Source: Halanaerobium congolense (GTDB taxonomy: Bacteria; Bacillota; Halanaerobiia; Halanaerobiales; Halanaerobiaceae). Taken from it: DNA of 47,913 bases. The stretch covers positions 1 to 47,913 of the forward strand of contig NZ_SOEF01000024.1 in the NCBI RefSeq assembly GCF_004366375.1, in the 5' to 3' direction. Of this stretch, positions 28,587 through 37,863 are shown piece after piece (within the stretch, counting starts at the first letter, position 1; each line of letters starts with the position of its first letter). The notes below the pieces were generated by a model. That model made no database searches. It was not told where the DNA came from and saw only the letters and a program-made list of their open reading frames with translations. The translations under genes and the position numbers were made by a program.

Positions 28587-28681
28587 TATAAAATTTCACC
28601 CCTTATATATTTTTTTCTAAGAAAAATTTATAAATTGAAAATTTTGCTATAAATTTAGATATTAGAATGCAAACCATAATT

Positions 28682-28710
28682 ATTATATACTAATTGTTAA
28701 ACAAGAACAA
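28682..28710 (-). promoter_or_regulatory. Promoter of rnfCDGEAB
   Basis: Minus strand TTGTTC (28705-28710), 17-base spacer, TATAAT (28682-28687). This leaves a leader of about 90 bases before rnfC. The SPOR-domain gene ends just upstream at 28731 with no clear terminator. Confidence 0.62.
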
Positions 28711-28730
28711 CAGTAAATTAAAAAAAGATT

Positions 28731-29318
28731 TTATTCACGAGCCACTATGAATCCATTATATCCTTCTGACTTTAATTCTTCAAGCACTGATTCTGCTTCA
28801 TCTCTCGTGGAAAAACCAACTACCTGAACTTGATGGGGATTTGAATCAGTAATAAAAATTTGATATCCCAATTCTTCAACTTTATTTTTTTCGGCCAGTG
28901 CATTATTATAATTTGAGAAAGCTCCAATTTGAACTGCATATTTTCCTTCAATTTCTTCTGCCTCAGATACAGAACTTTGATTAGCAGGCTGGTTGTTCTG
29001 AGCTGTGTTAGCGCTTGAATTATTGACAGCTGCTGAATTATTAGTTTCTGCAGCTTGTGAGGCAATATTTTTTTCTTCTGGAGTGGGTGCAGTTAAATTA
29101 TTTTCTTGATTATTAACTTCTTCCGATTTTTTTTGATCTTCTGAAGCAATTTGCTGATTAACATTTTGATTATTCATCTGTTCTCCAGCCATTTCAGTGT
29201 CATCCTCTACTAAAAATGAAATTAACCAGCTGCCCATTAAGTAACCGACAAACAAAGCTGCAATTGACATAAAAATAACTACTACTATTAAAGAAAAGCC
29301 TTTTTCATTTTTATTCAT
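28731..29318 (-). CDS. SPOR-domain membrane protein
   Basis: A 195-residue protein with a short cytosolic start (MNKNEKGF), one membrane helix (about 9-30), and a low-complexity linker rich in N, Q, E and A (about 35-125). A C-terminal SPOR domain follows (YAVQIGAFSNYNNALAEKNKVEELG, with a repeat-like second half). SPOR domains bind denuded septal peptidoglycan, so a cell-division or wall-remodelling role is likely. GAGGGG is spaced for the ATG at 29318 rather than the GTG at 29327. It overlaps the end of folC by eight bases. Confidence 0.88.
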   Translation of the reverse strand: MNKNEKGFSLIVVVIFMSIAALFVGYLMGSWLISFLVEDDTEMAGEQMNNQNVNQQIASEDQKKSEEVNNQENNLTAPTPEEKNIASQAAETNNSAAVNNSSANTAQNNQPANQSSVSEAEEIEGKYAVQIGAFSNYNNALAEKNKVEELGYQIFITDSNPHQVQVVGFSTRDEAESVLEELKSEGYNGFIVARE

Positions 29319-30636
29319 TATTTTCACCCCTCACTTTTGTCATGATCTCTATCCCAGCTTCAAAAATTGTATTAAAAGAACCAGCTGCAACTATCAGATC
29401 ATTTGAAGCTGCATTTTGCAAAGCTAGACTGCTGGCTTCAGCTAAATTATTAAAACTTTTAAATTTAAAATCATATCCTTTAAATTTGCTGCTGAGATCA
29501 TCTATTTTTATAGTTCTAAATGAATGATTTTCGGCAAGATAGACTACTGTCTTTAATTTCAATTGCGAAAGTTCAGCTAAAACAGAATCTAAATCCTTAT
29601 CTTTTAAAATTGAAAAAATCAGATGTAATTGCTTAAATTCTGTACTTGAATTATTAATATTTTTGACAAGTTCTCTAAAAGCAGCCTGATTATGAGCAGC
29701 ATCTAAAATCACAAGTGGTTTTTCTGATATTTTTTCCATTCTGCCCGGCCAGTATATGTTTTTTAAAGCCTGTCTGATCTCAGATTTCCTAACAGGAAAA
29801 TCTGAATTTAGTTCTTCAACTGCTCTTAAAGCTAAAGCAGAGTTTAAAGCTTGATGTTCTCCTAAAAGTGACAGCTGATAACTTTCTTCTTTTTTTTCTG
29901 TCCTTTTTAGACAAATTAAGTTTTTTCTTAAATTACAATCACTTTTAATTAAATCGTATTCCTCATTGATATCAATAAATTTTGCCTTAACTTTTGCAGC
30001 TTTATCTTTTATTACTTTTAAAGCATCTTCCTGGTCAACTCCAGTAATTACTTTCGAGTTTTCTTTAATAATCCCAGCTTTTTCGAAAGCAATTTGGGCT
30101 GCATTATCTCCTAAAATATTTTGATGTTCTAAAGTTATATTAGTTATTATCGAAAGTAATGGCTTTTCAATTATGTTTGTAGCATCCAGCCGACCTCCAA
30201 GCCCGGTTTCTAGAATAACTATCTCGGCTTCATGTCTTTGAAAAAATTTAAAAGCTGCTGCAGTTACAATTTCAAAAAAACTCGGCTCTAAGTGGTTCCT
30301 GGATTTTAATGAAGCCGCTGCACTTTTAAGCTCTGCTAGAATTTCAGCTAATTCTATGGTTGGACAAGCCTGACCGTTAATTTTGATTCTTTCGTTGAAA
30401 TGATAATAATGAGGTGAGCTGTAGAGAGCTGTTTTATAACCTGCCTCTCGGTAAATTCTTTCTAAAATAGCAGCAGTTGACCCCTTACCATTAGTCCCAG
30501 CAAGGTGGATTACATTTAATTTTTGCTGTGGATTTCCTAATTGATCAACTAAATTTTTAATTCTATCTAAGCCTGGATTGTAACCTGATTTGTTTCCAAA
30601 AAGTGATAAAGAATTAATATAACTAAAAGGATCCAT
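29311..30636 (-). CDS. folC: Bifunctional folylpolyglutamate/dihydrofolate synthase
   Basis: Mur-ligase-like ATP enzyme that adds glutamate to folates. The P-loop HLAGTNGKGSTAAIL is near residue 45. SSPHYYHFNERIKING, ETGLGGRLDATN and DAAHNQAAFREL are present. GGAGG lies five bases from the ATG at 30636, so the four-codon upstream extension (TTG at 30648) is dropped, giving 441 residues. Whether it also has dihydrofolate synthase activity cannot be read safely. It is transcribed from a good promoter and followed by the SPOR gene. Confidence 0.93.
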   Translation of the reverse strand: MDPFSYINSLSLFGNKSGYNPGLDRIKNLVDQLGNPQQKLNVIHLAGTNGKGSTAAILERIYREAGYKTALYSSPHYYHFNERIKINGQACPTIELAEILAELKSAAASLKSRNHLEPSFFEIVTAAAFKFFQRHEAEIVILETGLGGRLDATNIIEKPLLSIITNITLEHQNILGDNAAQIAFEKAGIIKENSKVITGVDQEDALKVIKDKAAKVKAKFIDINEEYDLIKSDCNLRKNLICLKRTEKKEESYQLSLLGEHQALNSALALRAVEELNSDFPVRKSEIRQALKNIYWPGRMEKISEKPLVILDAAHNQAAFRELVKNINNSSTEFKQLHLIFSILKDKDLDSVLAELSQLKLKTVVYLAENHSFRTIKIDDLSSKFKGYDFKFKSFNNLAEASSLALQNAASNDLIVAAGSFNTIFEAGIEIMTKVRGENNE

Positions 30637-30655
30637 TTTCTCCTCCAATTCTAAT

Positions 30656-30685
30656 TTGCAATCAAGAGTATAAATAAGTTAAAAT
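30656..30685 (+). promoter_or_regulatory. Possible promoter of the DUF212 gene
   Basis: TTGCAA (30656-30661), 18-base spacer, TAAAAT (30680-30685), on the plus strand inside the folC leader. It is weaker than the divergent folC promoter; other placements are possible. Confidence 0.35.
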
Positions 30686-30704
30686 GTATTATGGCACTAA
30701 TAAT

Positions 30705-30733
30705 ATTATACACAACTTTTAAGAAAAGAACAA
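30705..30733 (-). promoter_or_regulatory. Promoter of folC and the SPOR gene
   Basis: Minus strand TTGTTC (30728-30733), 17-base spacer, TATAAT (30705-30710). The same -35 hexamer, spacing and -10 occur before rnfC. It lies about 70 bases before the folC start, divergent from the DUF212 gene. Confidence 0.65.
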
Positions 30734-30765
30734 AATTAATAAACTGAATTTTCGGGGGAGATTAT

Positions 30766-31197
30766 ATGACATTACTGCAAATTTCAATATTTTCACTTTT
30801 TGCAGCACAATTTTTGAAAATATTTTTTATAAGGCCAATTAATTTTTATACTGTTTTTACCTCTGGTGGAATGCCCAGCTCACATTCATCTTTTGTCTCT
30901 TCGCTGGCAGTGACGGTTGGTCTCAAATATGGCTTTAGCTCTGATCTTTTTGCTATAGTGACAGTATTTGCTTTGATTGTTACTTACGATGCCAGTGGAG
31001 TAAGAAGAGCTGTTGGTCTTCAGGCTAATGTCTTAAATAATCTGATAAAACACCTTGAAGATAAAAGTTTTGCTAATGATAAACAGTTAATCAAAGAAGA
31101 TTTAAAAGAATTGATCGGCCACACTCCTTTTGAGGTCTTTGCAGGTGTGCTCTTGGGTGCATTAATTGCAGTAATTAACTGGTATTTACTTATTTAA
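30766..31197 (+). CDS. Divergent PAP2 family (DUF212) membrane protein
   Basis: A 143-residue protein of the DUF212 family with four hydrophobic stretches. It has the phosphatase-like motif SGGMPSSHSSFVSSLAVTVG, DASGVRRAVGLQA, and GHTPFEVFAGVLLG. These match the three blocks of acid phosphatase/PAP2 enzymes in diverged form, so a lipid-phosphate phosphatase role is plausible but unproven. GGGGGAG precedes the ATG. It is the only plus-strand gene after 2.8 kb and ends at a strong shared terminator. Confidence 0.88.
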   Translation: MTLLQISIFSLFAAQFLKIFFIRPINFYTVFTSGGMPSSHSSFVSSLAVTVGLKYGFSSDLFAIVTVFALIVTYDASGVRRAVGLQANVLNNLIKHLEDKSFANDKQLIKEDLKELIGHTPFEVFAGVLLGALIAVINWYLLI

Positions 31198-31247
31198 TAA
31201 ATTGGCTAAAAACTAAAAAAAGTTAAAGTTTAACAAATCATGATATA

Positions 31248-31297
31248 AAAATCCGTCCACCGGGCAGAACTATGTCCGCAAGTGGACGGATTTTTTT
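31248..31297. terminator. Strong bidirectional terminator
   Basis: A perfect 13-bp stem AAAATCCGTCCAC/GTGGACGGATTTT (31248-31260 with 31282-31294) around a 21-base loop. A seven-T run follows on the plus strand and ATTTTTATAT on the minus strand. It serves the convergent DUF212 and transketolase genes. Confidence 0.9.
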
Positions 31298-31366
31298 ATT
31301 TTTTTAATGCTTTACTTTATTTTAATTAAATAATCCACTTCTGCTTCTTTAGGATTTTTTGATAGC

Positions 31367-33334
31367 CTAGTTATTTAAAGCAGATTCAATTTTTGCAGCT
31401 ACTTTTTCTGCTTTAAACCCTAGTTCTTCTCCAACTTCTTGTCCTTTACCACTTAAACCAAAACGGTCAAGTCCAATTACTAAACCATCACTACCAACTA
31501 GTTTATACCAGCCACTTGTCACTCCAGCTTCGATAGCTACTTTTAATTTTGCATCAGGTAGAGGATGTTCAGCAGCATACTGCTCCAGTTTTTCTCTTTC
31601 CGGTACTGACATTACTGCAGCTTTGATTCCCTTAGCTGTTAAAAGCTCTGCACTTTCTTCAGCTAAATTAACTTCACTACCACTGGCAAAAATAATTGTA
31701 TCAGCATCTTTGGGATCACTAACAAAATAACCACCATTTTTAAAGTTATTAAGCCCCTGATATTTTTTAATGTGCTTTAAATTCTGTCTGGTTAAGATTA
31801 AAGCAGTTGGCTGATCTGTAGTTTCTAATGCTTCAACCCAGGCAGCTTTTGCTTCTTCTTCATCACCGGGTCTTAAAACTTTAAGTCCGGGGATAATTCT
31901 TAATGCTTCAACATGTTCTATTGGCTGATGGGTAGGACCATCTTCACCAACGAAAACAGAATCATGAGTAAAGACATAGGTTACCGGCAGCTTCATTAAA
32001 GCAGCCAGTCTAACTGCTGGACGCATATAATCTGAGAAAACTAAGAAGGTTGCAGCAAATGGACGTAAGCCTGCATGTAGTGCTATACCATTTGTAATTG
32101 CTCCCATTGCATGTTCTCTAACTCCAAAACGGAAGTTTCTGCCGCTGTAATCACCTTTTTGTACTTCACCGTATTCTGCATTATAGGTTTTATTTGATGG
32201 TGCTAAATCTGCTGAGCCACCAACTAAATAAGGAATTAATTCAAATGCTTTTGTTAAAGCTGCTCCAGCTGATTTTCTGGTTGCAATTGGAGCTTCTATC
32301 TCGAGATTCATAATTTCTTCTTTTAAATCAACAGGGAGTTTTAGCTCTAATGCTTGATCCCATTCGTTTTTAAGCTCAGGATTGGCTGCTGCCCATTCGT
32401 CAAATTCTTTTTCCCAAGCTAATCTTTGATCCTGCATCTTGGCAGCATGAGCTCGGAAAAATTCCTTTACCTCATCTGAGACATAGAACTTTTTATCTAC
32501 CGGCAGACCAAACTCTTCTTTTAGACCTTTAATTTCTTCTTCTCCTAATGGTGCTCCGTGAGCATCAGCTGTATCCTGCTTATTTGGTGCACCTAAGGCA
32601 ATATGTGTTTTAGCCATAATTACTGTTGGTCTTTCTTTATCAGACTTAGCCTGGTTAATTGCTTCCCGAAGCTGATCAAGATTGTGACCGTCAACATTTT
32701 CTATTACCTGCCAGCCAAAAGCTTTAAAACGATCAGCTACAGATTCTGTAAAAGCTAAATTGGTACTTCCAGCAATTGAAATATCATTATCATCATAAAT
32801 AGCAATTAACTTATCAAGTCCTAAATGACCTGCAAGTGATGCTGCTTCAGAAGTGATACCTTCCATCATACAGCCATCTCCCATAATTGTATAGGTATAG
32901 TGGTCTACAATTGTATGGCTGTCTGTATTATATTTTGTGGCCAACATTTTTTCTGCTAAAGCCATTCCTACTGCATTAGAGAAACCCTGCCCTAATGGTC
33001 CTGTTGTTGTTTCTACTCCATCAGTTTCTCCATATTCTGGATGGCCTGGTGTTTTAGAATGAAGCTGTCTAAATTCTTTTAAATCGTCCATTGAAATATC
33101 ATAACCTGTCAGGTGCAAAAATGAATATAAAAATGCTGATCCATGTCCAGCTGAGAGCACAAAACGATCTCTATCTGCCCAATCTGATTTAGAAGCATCG
33201 ATGTTCATTACCTCTCCAAATAATAATGCCCCAATGTCAGCACAGCCGATCGGCATTCCTGGATGTCCTGAATTTGCTTTTTCTACAATGTCTGCTGATA
33301 AACCTCTTACTATATTAGCAACTTCTTTTAACAA
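31367..33334 (-). CDS. tkt: Transketolase
   Basis: Thiamine-diphosphate enzyme of the pentose phosphate pathway that moves two-carbon units between sugars. Motifs: KANSGHPGMPIGCADI, the ThDP/Mg loop GDGCMMEG...YDDNDISIAG, FGVREHAMGAI with the catalytic glutamate, and FVGEDGPTHQPIEH. At 655 residues it is full length with both halves intact. The start is TTG (33332-33334) with GGGAGG eight bases away. A promoter lies at 33376-33404. Confidence 0.96.
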   Translation of the reverse strand: MLKEVANIVRGLSADIVEKANSGHPGMPIGCADIGALLFGEVMNIDASKSDWADRDRFVLSAGHGSAFLYSFLHLTGYDISMDDLKEFRQLHSKTPGHPEYGETDGVETTTGPLGQGFSNAVGMALAEKMLATKYNTDSHTIVDHYTYTIMGDGCMMEGITSEAASLAGHLGLDKLIAIYDDNDISIAGSTNLAFTESVADRFKAFGWQVIENVDGHNLDQLREAINQAKSDKERPTVIMAKTHIALGAPNKQDTADAHGAPLGEEEIKGLKEEFGLPVDKKFYVSDEVKEFFRAHAAKMQDQRLAWEKEFDEWAAANPELKNEWDQALELKLPVDLKEEIMNLEIEAPIATRKSAGAALTKAFELIPYLVGGSADLAPSNKTYNAEYGEVQKGDYSGRNFRFGVREHAMGAITNGIALHAGLRPFAATFLVFSDYMRPAVRLAALMKLPVTYVFTHDSVFVGEDGPTHQPIEHVEALRIIPGLKVLRPGDEEEAKAAWVEALETTDQPTALILTRQNLKHIKKYQGLNNFKNGGYFVSDPKDADTIIFASGSEVNLAEESAELLTAKGIKAAVMSVPEREKLEQYAAEHPLPDAKLKVAIEAGVTSGWYKLVGSDGLVIGLDRFGLSGKGQEVGEELGFKAEKVAAKIESALNN

Positions 33335-33375
33335 AATTTATCCCTCCCGAAATTAAATGAAATCTTTCAATTATT

Positions 33376-33404
33376 ATTTTATACTTTAAGGCTCTAAATG
33401 TCCA
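33376..33404 (-). promoter_or_regulatory. Promoter of transketolase
   Basis: Minus strand TGGACA (33399-33404), 17-base spacer, TAAAAT (33376-33381), about 40 bases before the start codon. Same hexamers and spacing as the promoter at 23449-23477. Confidence 0.6.
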
Positions 33405-33434
33405 GTCAGCTCATGAATAATTTTAGCTTTCATT

Positions 33435-34322
33435 CTACTGCAGACGCTCTTTTTTTCTGTTTTGATGATTATTATAGACAGATGCTAGATAAATACCACC
33501 TAAAATAAAGGCACCTCCAAACATTGTTGTCATTCTTACTTCTTCGTTCAACAGCAGCCAGGCTAAAAATGTTGTTAGTATTGGCTCTCCCAAAATTGAC
33601 AGAGAAACTATTGATGTTGGTAGATAACGAACTGCTAGATTAAGTATTGAATGGCCGACAATTGTTGGTCCTAGGGCCAAAGCTAAAAATATTAAATAAT
33701 TAGTGGAGCCATAGCCAGCAAATGGTATCTCAAAAATATAGACTCCGGCAGCTAAAAAGATAGCAGCATATGTATAAAGAATATATAGGTAGGGAAAATA
33801 GTTGAGTTTTTTTCTAACCCCTCTTCCTATAAAAAGATAAGATGATGCAAATAAAGCTGCTGATAAGGCTAGAAAATTACCAAATAATTTATCTCCCAGC
33901 TGATAAAAATCTCCAATGCTAATAATTGAACTCCCAATTACCGCCATTACAATTCCAATAACAGCACCTTCTTTTAAATCTTCTCTGGCAAACAAATATT
34001 CTAGAATTATTGTGAATAGAGGCTGAAGTGCCACAAAAATAACTGAATTAGAAATATCTGTATACTGGATAGAACTGATCCATAAAATAAAATGTACAGC
34101 CAAGAGAAAACCGACCAATAATGGCCGGTAATCTAAAAAATAACGCGCATCTTTTCTATGTTTAATTAGAAAATATGGAGTTAAAATTAAAACCGTAAAA
34201 AACATTCTATAAAAGGCAGTAATTAATGGTGGTGCAGTAGCTACTTTTATTAAAACACCTGAGGTAGACAAAAAGAAAATACCTACCGCAAGTAATATAT
34301 ATATTTTTTTCTTATAATCCAT
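33435..34322 (-). CDS. EamA/DMT-superfamily transporter
   Basis: A 295-residue inner-membrane protein with ten predicted helices in two EamA repeats (about 6-137 and 150-287). Typical features are AFYRMFFTVLILTPYFL in repeat 1, and LSLSILGEPILTTFLAWLLLNEE near the end. Family members export or import amino acids, sugars or other metabolites; the substrate cannot be inferred. It follows the GH65 gene by 59 bases and may share its mRNA. The start has AGGTG upstream. Confidence 0.88.
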   Translation of the reverse strand: MDYKKKIYILLAVGIFFLSTSGVLIKVATAPPLITAFYRMFFTVLILTPYFLIKHRKDARYFLDYRPLLVGFLLAVHFILWISSIQYTDISNSVIFVALQPLFTIILEYLFAREDLKEGAVIGIVMAVIGSSIISIGDFYQLGDKLFGNFLALSAALFASSYLFIGRGVRKKLNYFPYLYILYTYAAIFLAAGVYIFEIPFAGYGSTNYLIFLALALGPTIVGHSILNLAVRYLPTSIVSLSILGEPILTTFLAWLLLNEEVRMTTMFGGAFILGGIYLASVYNNHQNRKKERLQ

Positions 34323-34381
34323 TTTTACACCTGCTTTGATTATTTTTGATCTTCTGTCTTTCTTTTTTTATTGTACTTTTT

Positions 34382-36715
34382 TTATAATTTTACTTTTTCT
34401 GCTAAATTACTTTCTTCTAATGAAATTAACTGCTCAAAATGTTTAAATTCTACCTTATCACCTGAAATCAGCATGTATTTAACAGTGTTTTCTTTAACTG
34501 TCACCTCTATTTGACTACCTTTAAAACGCAGTCTAAACTGATAACTATTCCAACCATCAGGTAAATGGGGATGGAAATATAGCTTTCCATTAAACATTCT
34601 CATGCCGGCAAAGCCCTGTACTAGTGAAAGCCAGGTTCCGCCCATACAGGCTGTATGTATCCCCTGATAGGCATTTTCGTTATAATCATCAAGGTCAAGT
34701 CGGGCAGTCTGCATAAAATAATTATAGGCCTGATTTTTATAACCTATTTCCGAGGCAATTATACTGTAAATTGCCGGTGATAGTGAAGAATCATGGGTTG
34801 TTTTAGGTTCATAGTAATCATAGTTTCTAAGCTTCAAGTCCTGGCTAAACTGGTCTCCAAGCTGCAGCATCAGCAGCATTACATCTGCCTGCTTAATTAC
34901 TTGATAACGCCAGATGATTAATGGATGCCAATTTTTAACCAGCGGCAATTCTTCTTCTGGAATATTATCCACTTCTATTGGGTTTTTATAAAGAAAGGAA
35001 TCATCCTGAGGGGTGATTTCTAAATCTTTATTGTACGGAAGATAGATATCTTCTTTTATTTTTTTCATCTCAGATATTTCTTTTTCAGTCAGGCCGATTC
35101 TTTCCGCCAGACGCTTATATTTCTCAGGTGCTTCTTTTTTGATAATCGCTGCCATTTTAACTGCAGTATCCAGGTTAAACTTAGCCATATAATTTGTATA
35201 AGCATTATTATTGACACCAGGCTTATACTCATCAGGTCCACAGACTGTATTAAAACAAAACTTATTATCTTTCATTGGAATATAGCTACCCAGGCTGATC
35301 CACATTCTAGCTGTTTCAACTAAAATTTCAAGACCAAAGTTTTCCATAAACTCCTGGTCATTGCTAACCTGATAATATAAATTTAAGGCATAAGCAATAT
35401 CAGCATTGATATGATACTGGACTGTAGACCCCATAAAAAATCCTGAGGCCTCTTCCCCATTAATTGTCCTCCAGGGAAATAAGGCTCCATCCAGTTTTAT
35501 TCTTTCAGCATTCTTTCTTGCCTGATCAAGTGTATTATATCTAAAAAGCAGCAGATTGCGTGCTACTTCTGGACGCTGAAAAGCATAAAAAGGAAGAACA
35601 TAGCTTTCTGTATCCCAAAAATAATGGCCTTCATAATATTCTCCACTGATTCCTTTGGCAGCAACACTAGTCTGACCATCTTTTCCAGCAGCCTGTAGTA
35701 TATGAAAGGCATTAAATCTAAATGCCTGCTGTAAAGCATCGTCTCCATCTATTTTAACATCTACATCCTGCCAGTAACCTGTCATAAATTCTGCCTGTTC
35801 TTCGAGAAGATTTTCAAAACCAGAAATTGAAGCTCTTGCCGCTGAGGCTCTGGCATCACTAAGGGGGTTTTCTCCAGCTTCCTGACTGTGGTTGACACCT
35901 ACAATTTTGTCAATTGTATATTCTTCACCCTGGCTGGCGCTGATTTCAAAAATCCAATCAATTCTATTATCTGAAGATCTCTTTTTTACTTTACAATTAT
36001 CTTGAGTATGACCTTTGATCGAATGTTCCACAACATATGCTATTTTAAAATTAGTACTTTTAACATCGTGCAGTAGATGGCCGCTTTTACTGTCAACTTC
36101 GCTTTCTATTACCTCTAAAGCTTTTTTATCTCTTAAGTGATGATGATTGCTTACATCACCATTAATGGCTGAGTTAAGACTAATTTTACCGGAAAAATTG
36201 ATTGCTTTAAATTGATACCTAATTGCACCAATATGTTCTCTGCTTAATGAAATCAAGCGGGTAATTTTAATTTCAATTTTTCTTCCCTGGCGATCTTCCC
36301 AGATAATATATCTTTTAAGTACTCCCTGTTTTAAATCTAGTTCCCGATTATAATCTAAAACCTTGCCTTTAAGTAAATTTAGTTTTTCCTCGTTAATATA
36401 TAAATTAATTTCACTCCAGTCAGCTAAGTTAATCATTGTCTGACCTTTTTTGGGTAAATTAGGTGCTTCTTCCCCATAAATAATTTCTTCTGAAGCATAG
36501 ACTCCGTTAATATAAAAACCAGGAGTTGTTGTTTCTTCACTACCTGGATAATCTTCTTCTAAAGTTCCTCTTAAACCAAGATAGCCATTACCAAGAGAAA
36601 AAATAGCTTCATTGTGATGATTATTTTCTAATAAAAATTCCTCTTCGGTGATTTTCCAGTCTTGATATGGATATATTGAATCTTTATCCATTTTTTTGGC
36701 ATGATAATTTCTCAA
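34382..36715 (-). CDS. Glycoside hydrolase family 65 enzyme (disaccharide phosphorylase type)
   Basis: A 777-residue GH65 protein. The N-terminal beta-sandwich (about 15-300) includes FSLGNGYLGLRGTLEE. The (alpha/alpha)6 catalytic barrel follows with GEYYEGHYFWDTESYVLPF, and VCGPDEYKPGVNNNAYTNYM, whose E496 aligns with the general acid of maltose phosphorylase. KTTHDSSLSPAIYS is typical of the phosphate-binding area. Most bacterial members phosphorolyse maltose, trehalose, kojibiose or similar sugars. The donor cannot be decided here, but an osmolyte-related role for trehalose is tempting in a halophile. The start is TTG behind GAGGGGG. The P-loop/Asp23 gene lies 35 bases before it. Confidence 0.9.
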   Translation of the reverse strand: MRNYHAKKMDKDSIYPYQDWKITEEEFLLENNHHNEAIFSLGNGYLGLRGTLEEDYPGSEETTTPGFYINGVYASEEIIYGEEAPNLPKKGQTMINLADWSEINLYINEEKLNLLKGKVLDYNRELDLKQGVLKRYIIWEDRQGRKIEIKITRLISLSREHIGAIRYQFKAINFSGKISLNSAINGDVSNHHHLRDKKALEVIESEVDSKSGHLLHDVKSTNFKIAYVVEHSIKGHTQDNCKVKKRSSDNRIDWIFEISASQGEEYTIDKIVGVNHSQEAGENPLSDARASAARASISGFENLLEEQAEFMTGYWQDVDVKIDGDDALQQAFRFNAFHILQAAGKDGQTSVAAKGISGEYYEGHYFWDTESYVLPFYAFQRPEVARNLLLFRYNTLDQARKNAERIKLDGALFPWRTINGEEASGFFMGSTVQYHINADIAYALNLYYQVSNDQEFMENFGLEILVETARMWISLGSYIPMKDNKFCFNTVCGPDEYKPGVNNNAYTNYMAKFNLDTAVKMAAIIKKEAPEKYKRLAERIGLTEKEISEMKKIKEDIYLPYNKDLEITPQDDSFLYKNPIEVDNIPEEELPLVKNWHPLIIWRYQVIKQADVMLLMLQLGDQFSQDLKLRNYDYYEPKTTHDSSLSPAIYSIIASEIGYKNQAYNYFMQTARLDLDDYNENAYQGIHTACMGGTWLSLVQGFAGMRMFNGKLYFHPHLPDGWNSYQFRLRFKGSQIEVTVKENTVKYMLISGDKVEFKHFEQLISLEESNLAEKVKL

Positions 36716-36749
36716 TTTATTTACCCCCTCAATAACTTAATGAAATATC

Positions 36750-37559
36750 TTAATCAACACTTAAAGAATAAATTTCAATATCAATTTCTTTAACATTGAT
36801 TCCTGTATTATTTTCTAAATGTACTTTTAGTGCTGACCTGAATTCATTAACAAAATTTGTGATAATTAAACCATATCTAATTTCTAAAGATAGATCAACA
36901 ATAAGCTGGCTGTTTATTTCTTCAACTTTTACTTTTTTGAAAGCAGTAATCTCCTCAAAATCCTTAATCAAATACTCTATAAAACTTACCAGTACTCGAT
37001 TACTGATGCTCAAGTTTCCATAAAAGCTAAAACGCGGCCGAACTATACTTTTTTCATGGCGGACTGTCTCATCATCTTTTTTGAAAAATAGTTCTAGTGA
37101 ATGCAGCAGATAACCTGAGAAATCTTGCTCTACTTCAATAGTTGGCACCGGAATGACATGTTTGCCTTCATTATTTCTGACTGAAAGTGCTTTTTCTATC
37201 TCCTCTGCTGAAGAAATTTCTTCAATATTAATATACTGGTCAATTCCATGAAGTTCCAATCGCTCATCAATTCGCTCAACCATTCCCGTAGAAGTGCCTA
37301 AAATCAATATTTTATCTTCATCTATTTCTTTAAGACATTTTTTTACTTCTTCTGTTTGTTTTTCATCATAAAAAAGAGCCCTTCGAATTGCTCCCATTTT
37401 ACTTTCTTCTCTTTTAGCAGAGCTGCCTGCCATTATTTTACCGGCATAGATCAGCAGACCATCGTCAACTATCAGGGGTATCTGATATTTATTTGCTAAA
37501 AGTACCGCACGGTGGCTTTTACCTGTTCCACTGGGCCCAACAAGAGCATATACTTTCAT
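36750..37559 (-). CDS. P-loop ATPase fused to an Asp23/Gls24-like domain
   Basis: A 269-residue protein I cannot assign a function. Residues 1-120 form a nucleotide-binding domain with Walker A VGPSGTGKSHRAVLLA at the very start, then PLIVDDGLLIYAG and a hydrophobic strand ILILGTS. Residues 180-269 resemble the Asp23/Gls24 envelope-stress domain: GNLSISNRVLVSFIEYL, then VKVEEINSQLIVDLSLEIRYG and NVKEIDIEIYSL. AAGGT is spaced for the ATG at 37559, so the upstream 18 codons are dropped. It has its own promoter and probably leads into the GH65 gene. The pairing hints at a stress or wall-linked kinase or regulator, which is inference. Confidence 0.75.
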   Translation of the reverse strand: MKVYALVGPSGTGKSHRAVLLANKYQIPLIVDDGLLIYAGKIMAGSSAKREESKMGAIRRALFYDEKQTEEVKKCLKEIDEDKILILGTSTGMVERIDERLELHGIDQYINIEEISSAEEIEKALSVRNNEGKHVIPVPTIEVEQDFSGYLLHSLELFFKKDDETVRHEKSIVRPRFSFYGNLSISNRVLVSFIEYLIKDFEEITAFKKVKVEEINSQLIVDLSLEIRYGLIITNFVNEFRSALKVHLENNTGINVKEIDIEIYSLSVD

Positions 37560-37694
37560 ATTAAAAAATACCTTCTTTCCTAAAATATAATAGAATCTTA
37601 GAACTGTGATCAACTTGTAATAATCATTTTCTAGTGCTTATTTTTAACTTATTATTTCTAAAATATTTTTTTGAAATTATCACTTAACAGCTTG

Positions 37695-37723
37695 ATTATA
37701 TATTTTTTCCAGCCTTATTTCAA
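37695..37723 (-). promoter_or_regulatory. Promoter of the P-loop/Asp23-GH65 unit
   Basis: Minus strand TTGAAA (37718-37723), 17-base spacer, TATAAT (37695-37700). It lies just after the fabF terminator and leaves a leader of about 130 AT-rich bases in which I see no clear riboswitch or stem. With the terminator it accounts for the roughly 300-base gene-free stretch 37560-37863. Confidence 0.65.
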
Positions 37724-37735
37724 TTATTTAGGACA

Positions 37736-37778
37736 ATAAAATAAAAGACCTGCCCGATTTTTTCTTGAGCAGATCTTT
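37736..37778 (-). terminator. Terminator of the fab operon
   Basis: Minus strand AAAGATCTGC/GCAGGTCTTT stem (9 of 10 paired) with a 15-base loop, followed by TATTTTATT. It lies about 85 bases beyond fabF. Confidence 0.75.
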
Positions 37779-37863
37779 ATCTCTATTTTTAATAGCAAAT
37801 TTATCCAAAGTTAATTTTAACTAGTTAAACAGCTATTAAAGTATTTTATTTTAGTTTTAGTTA

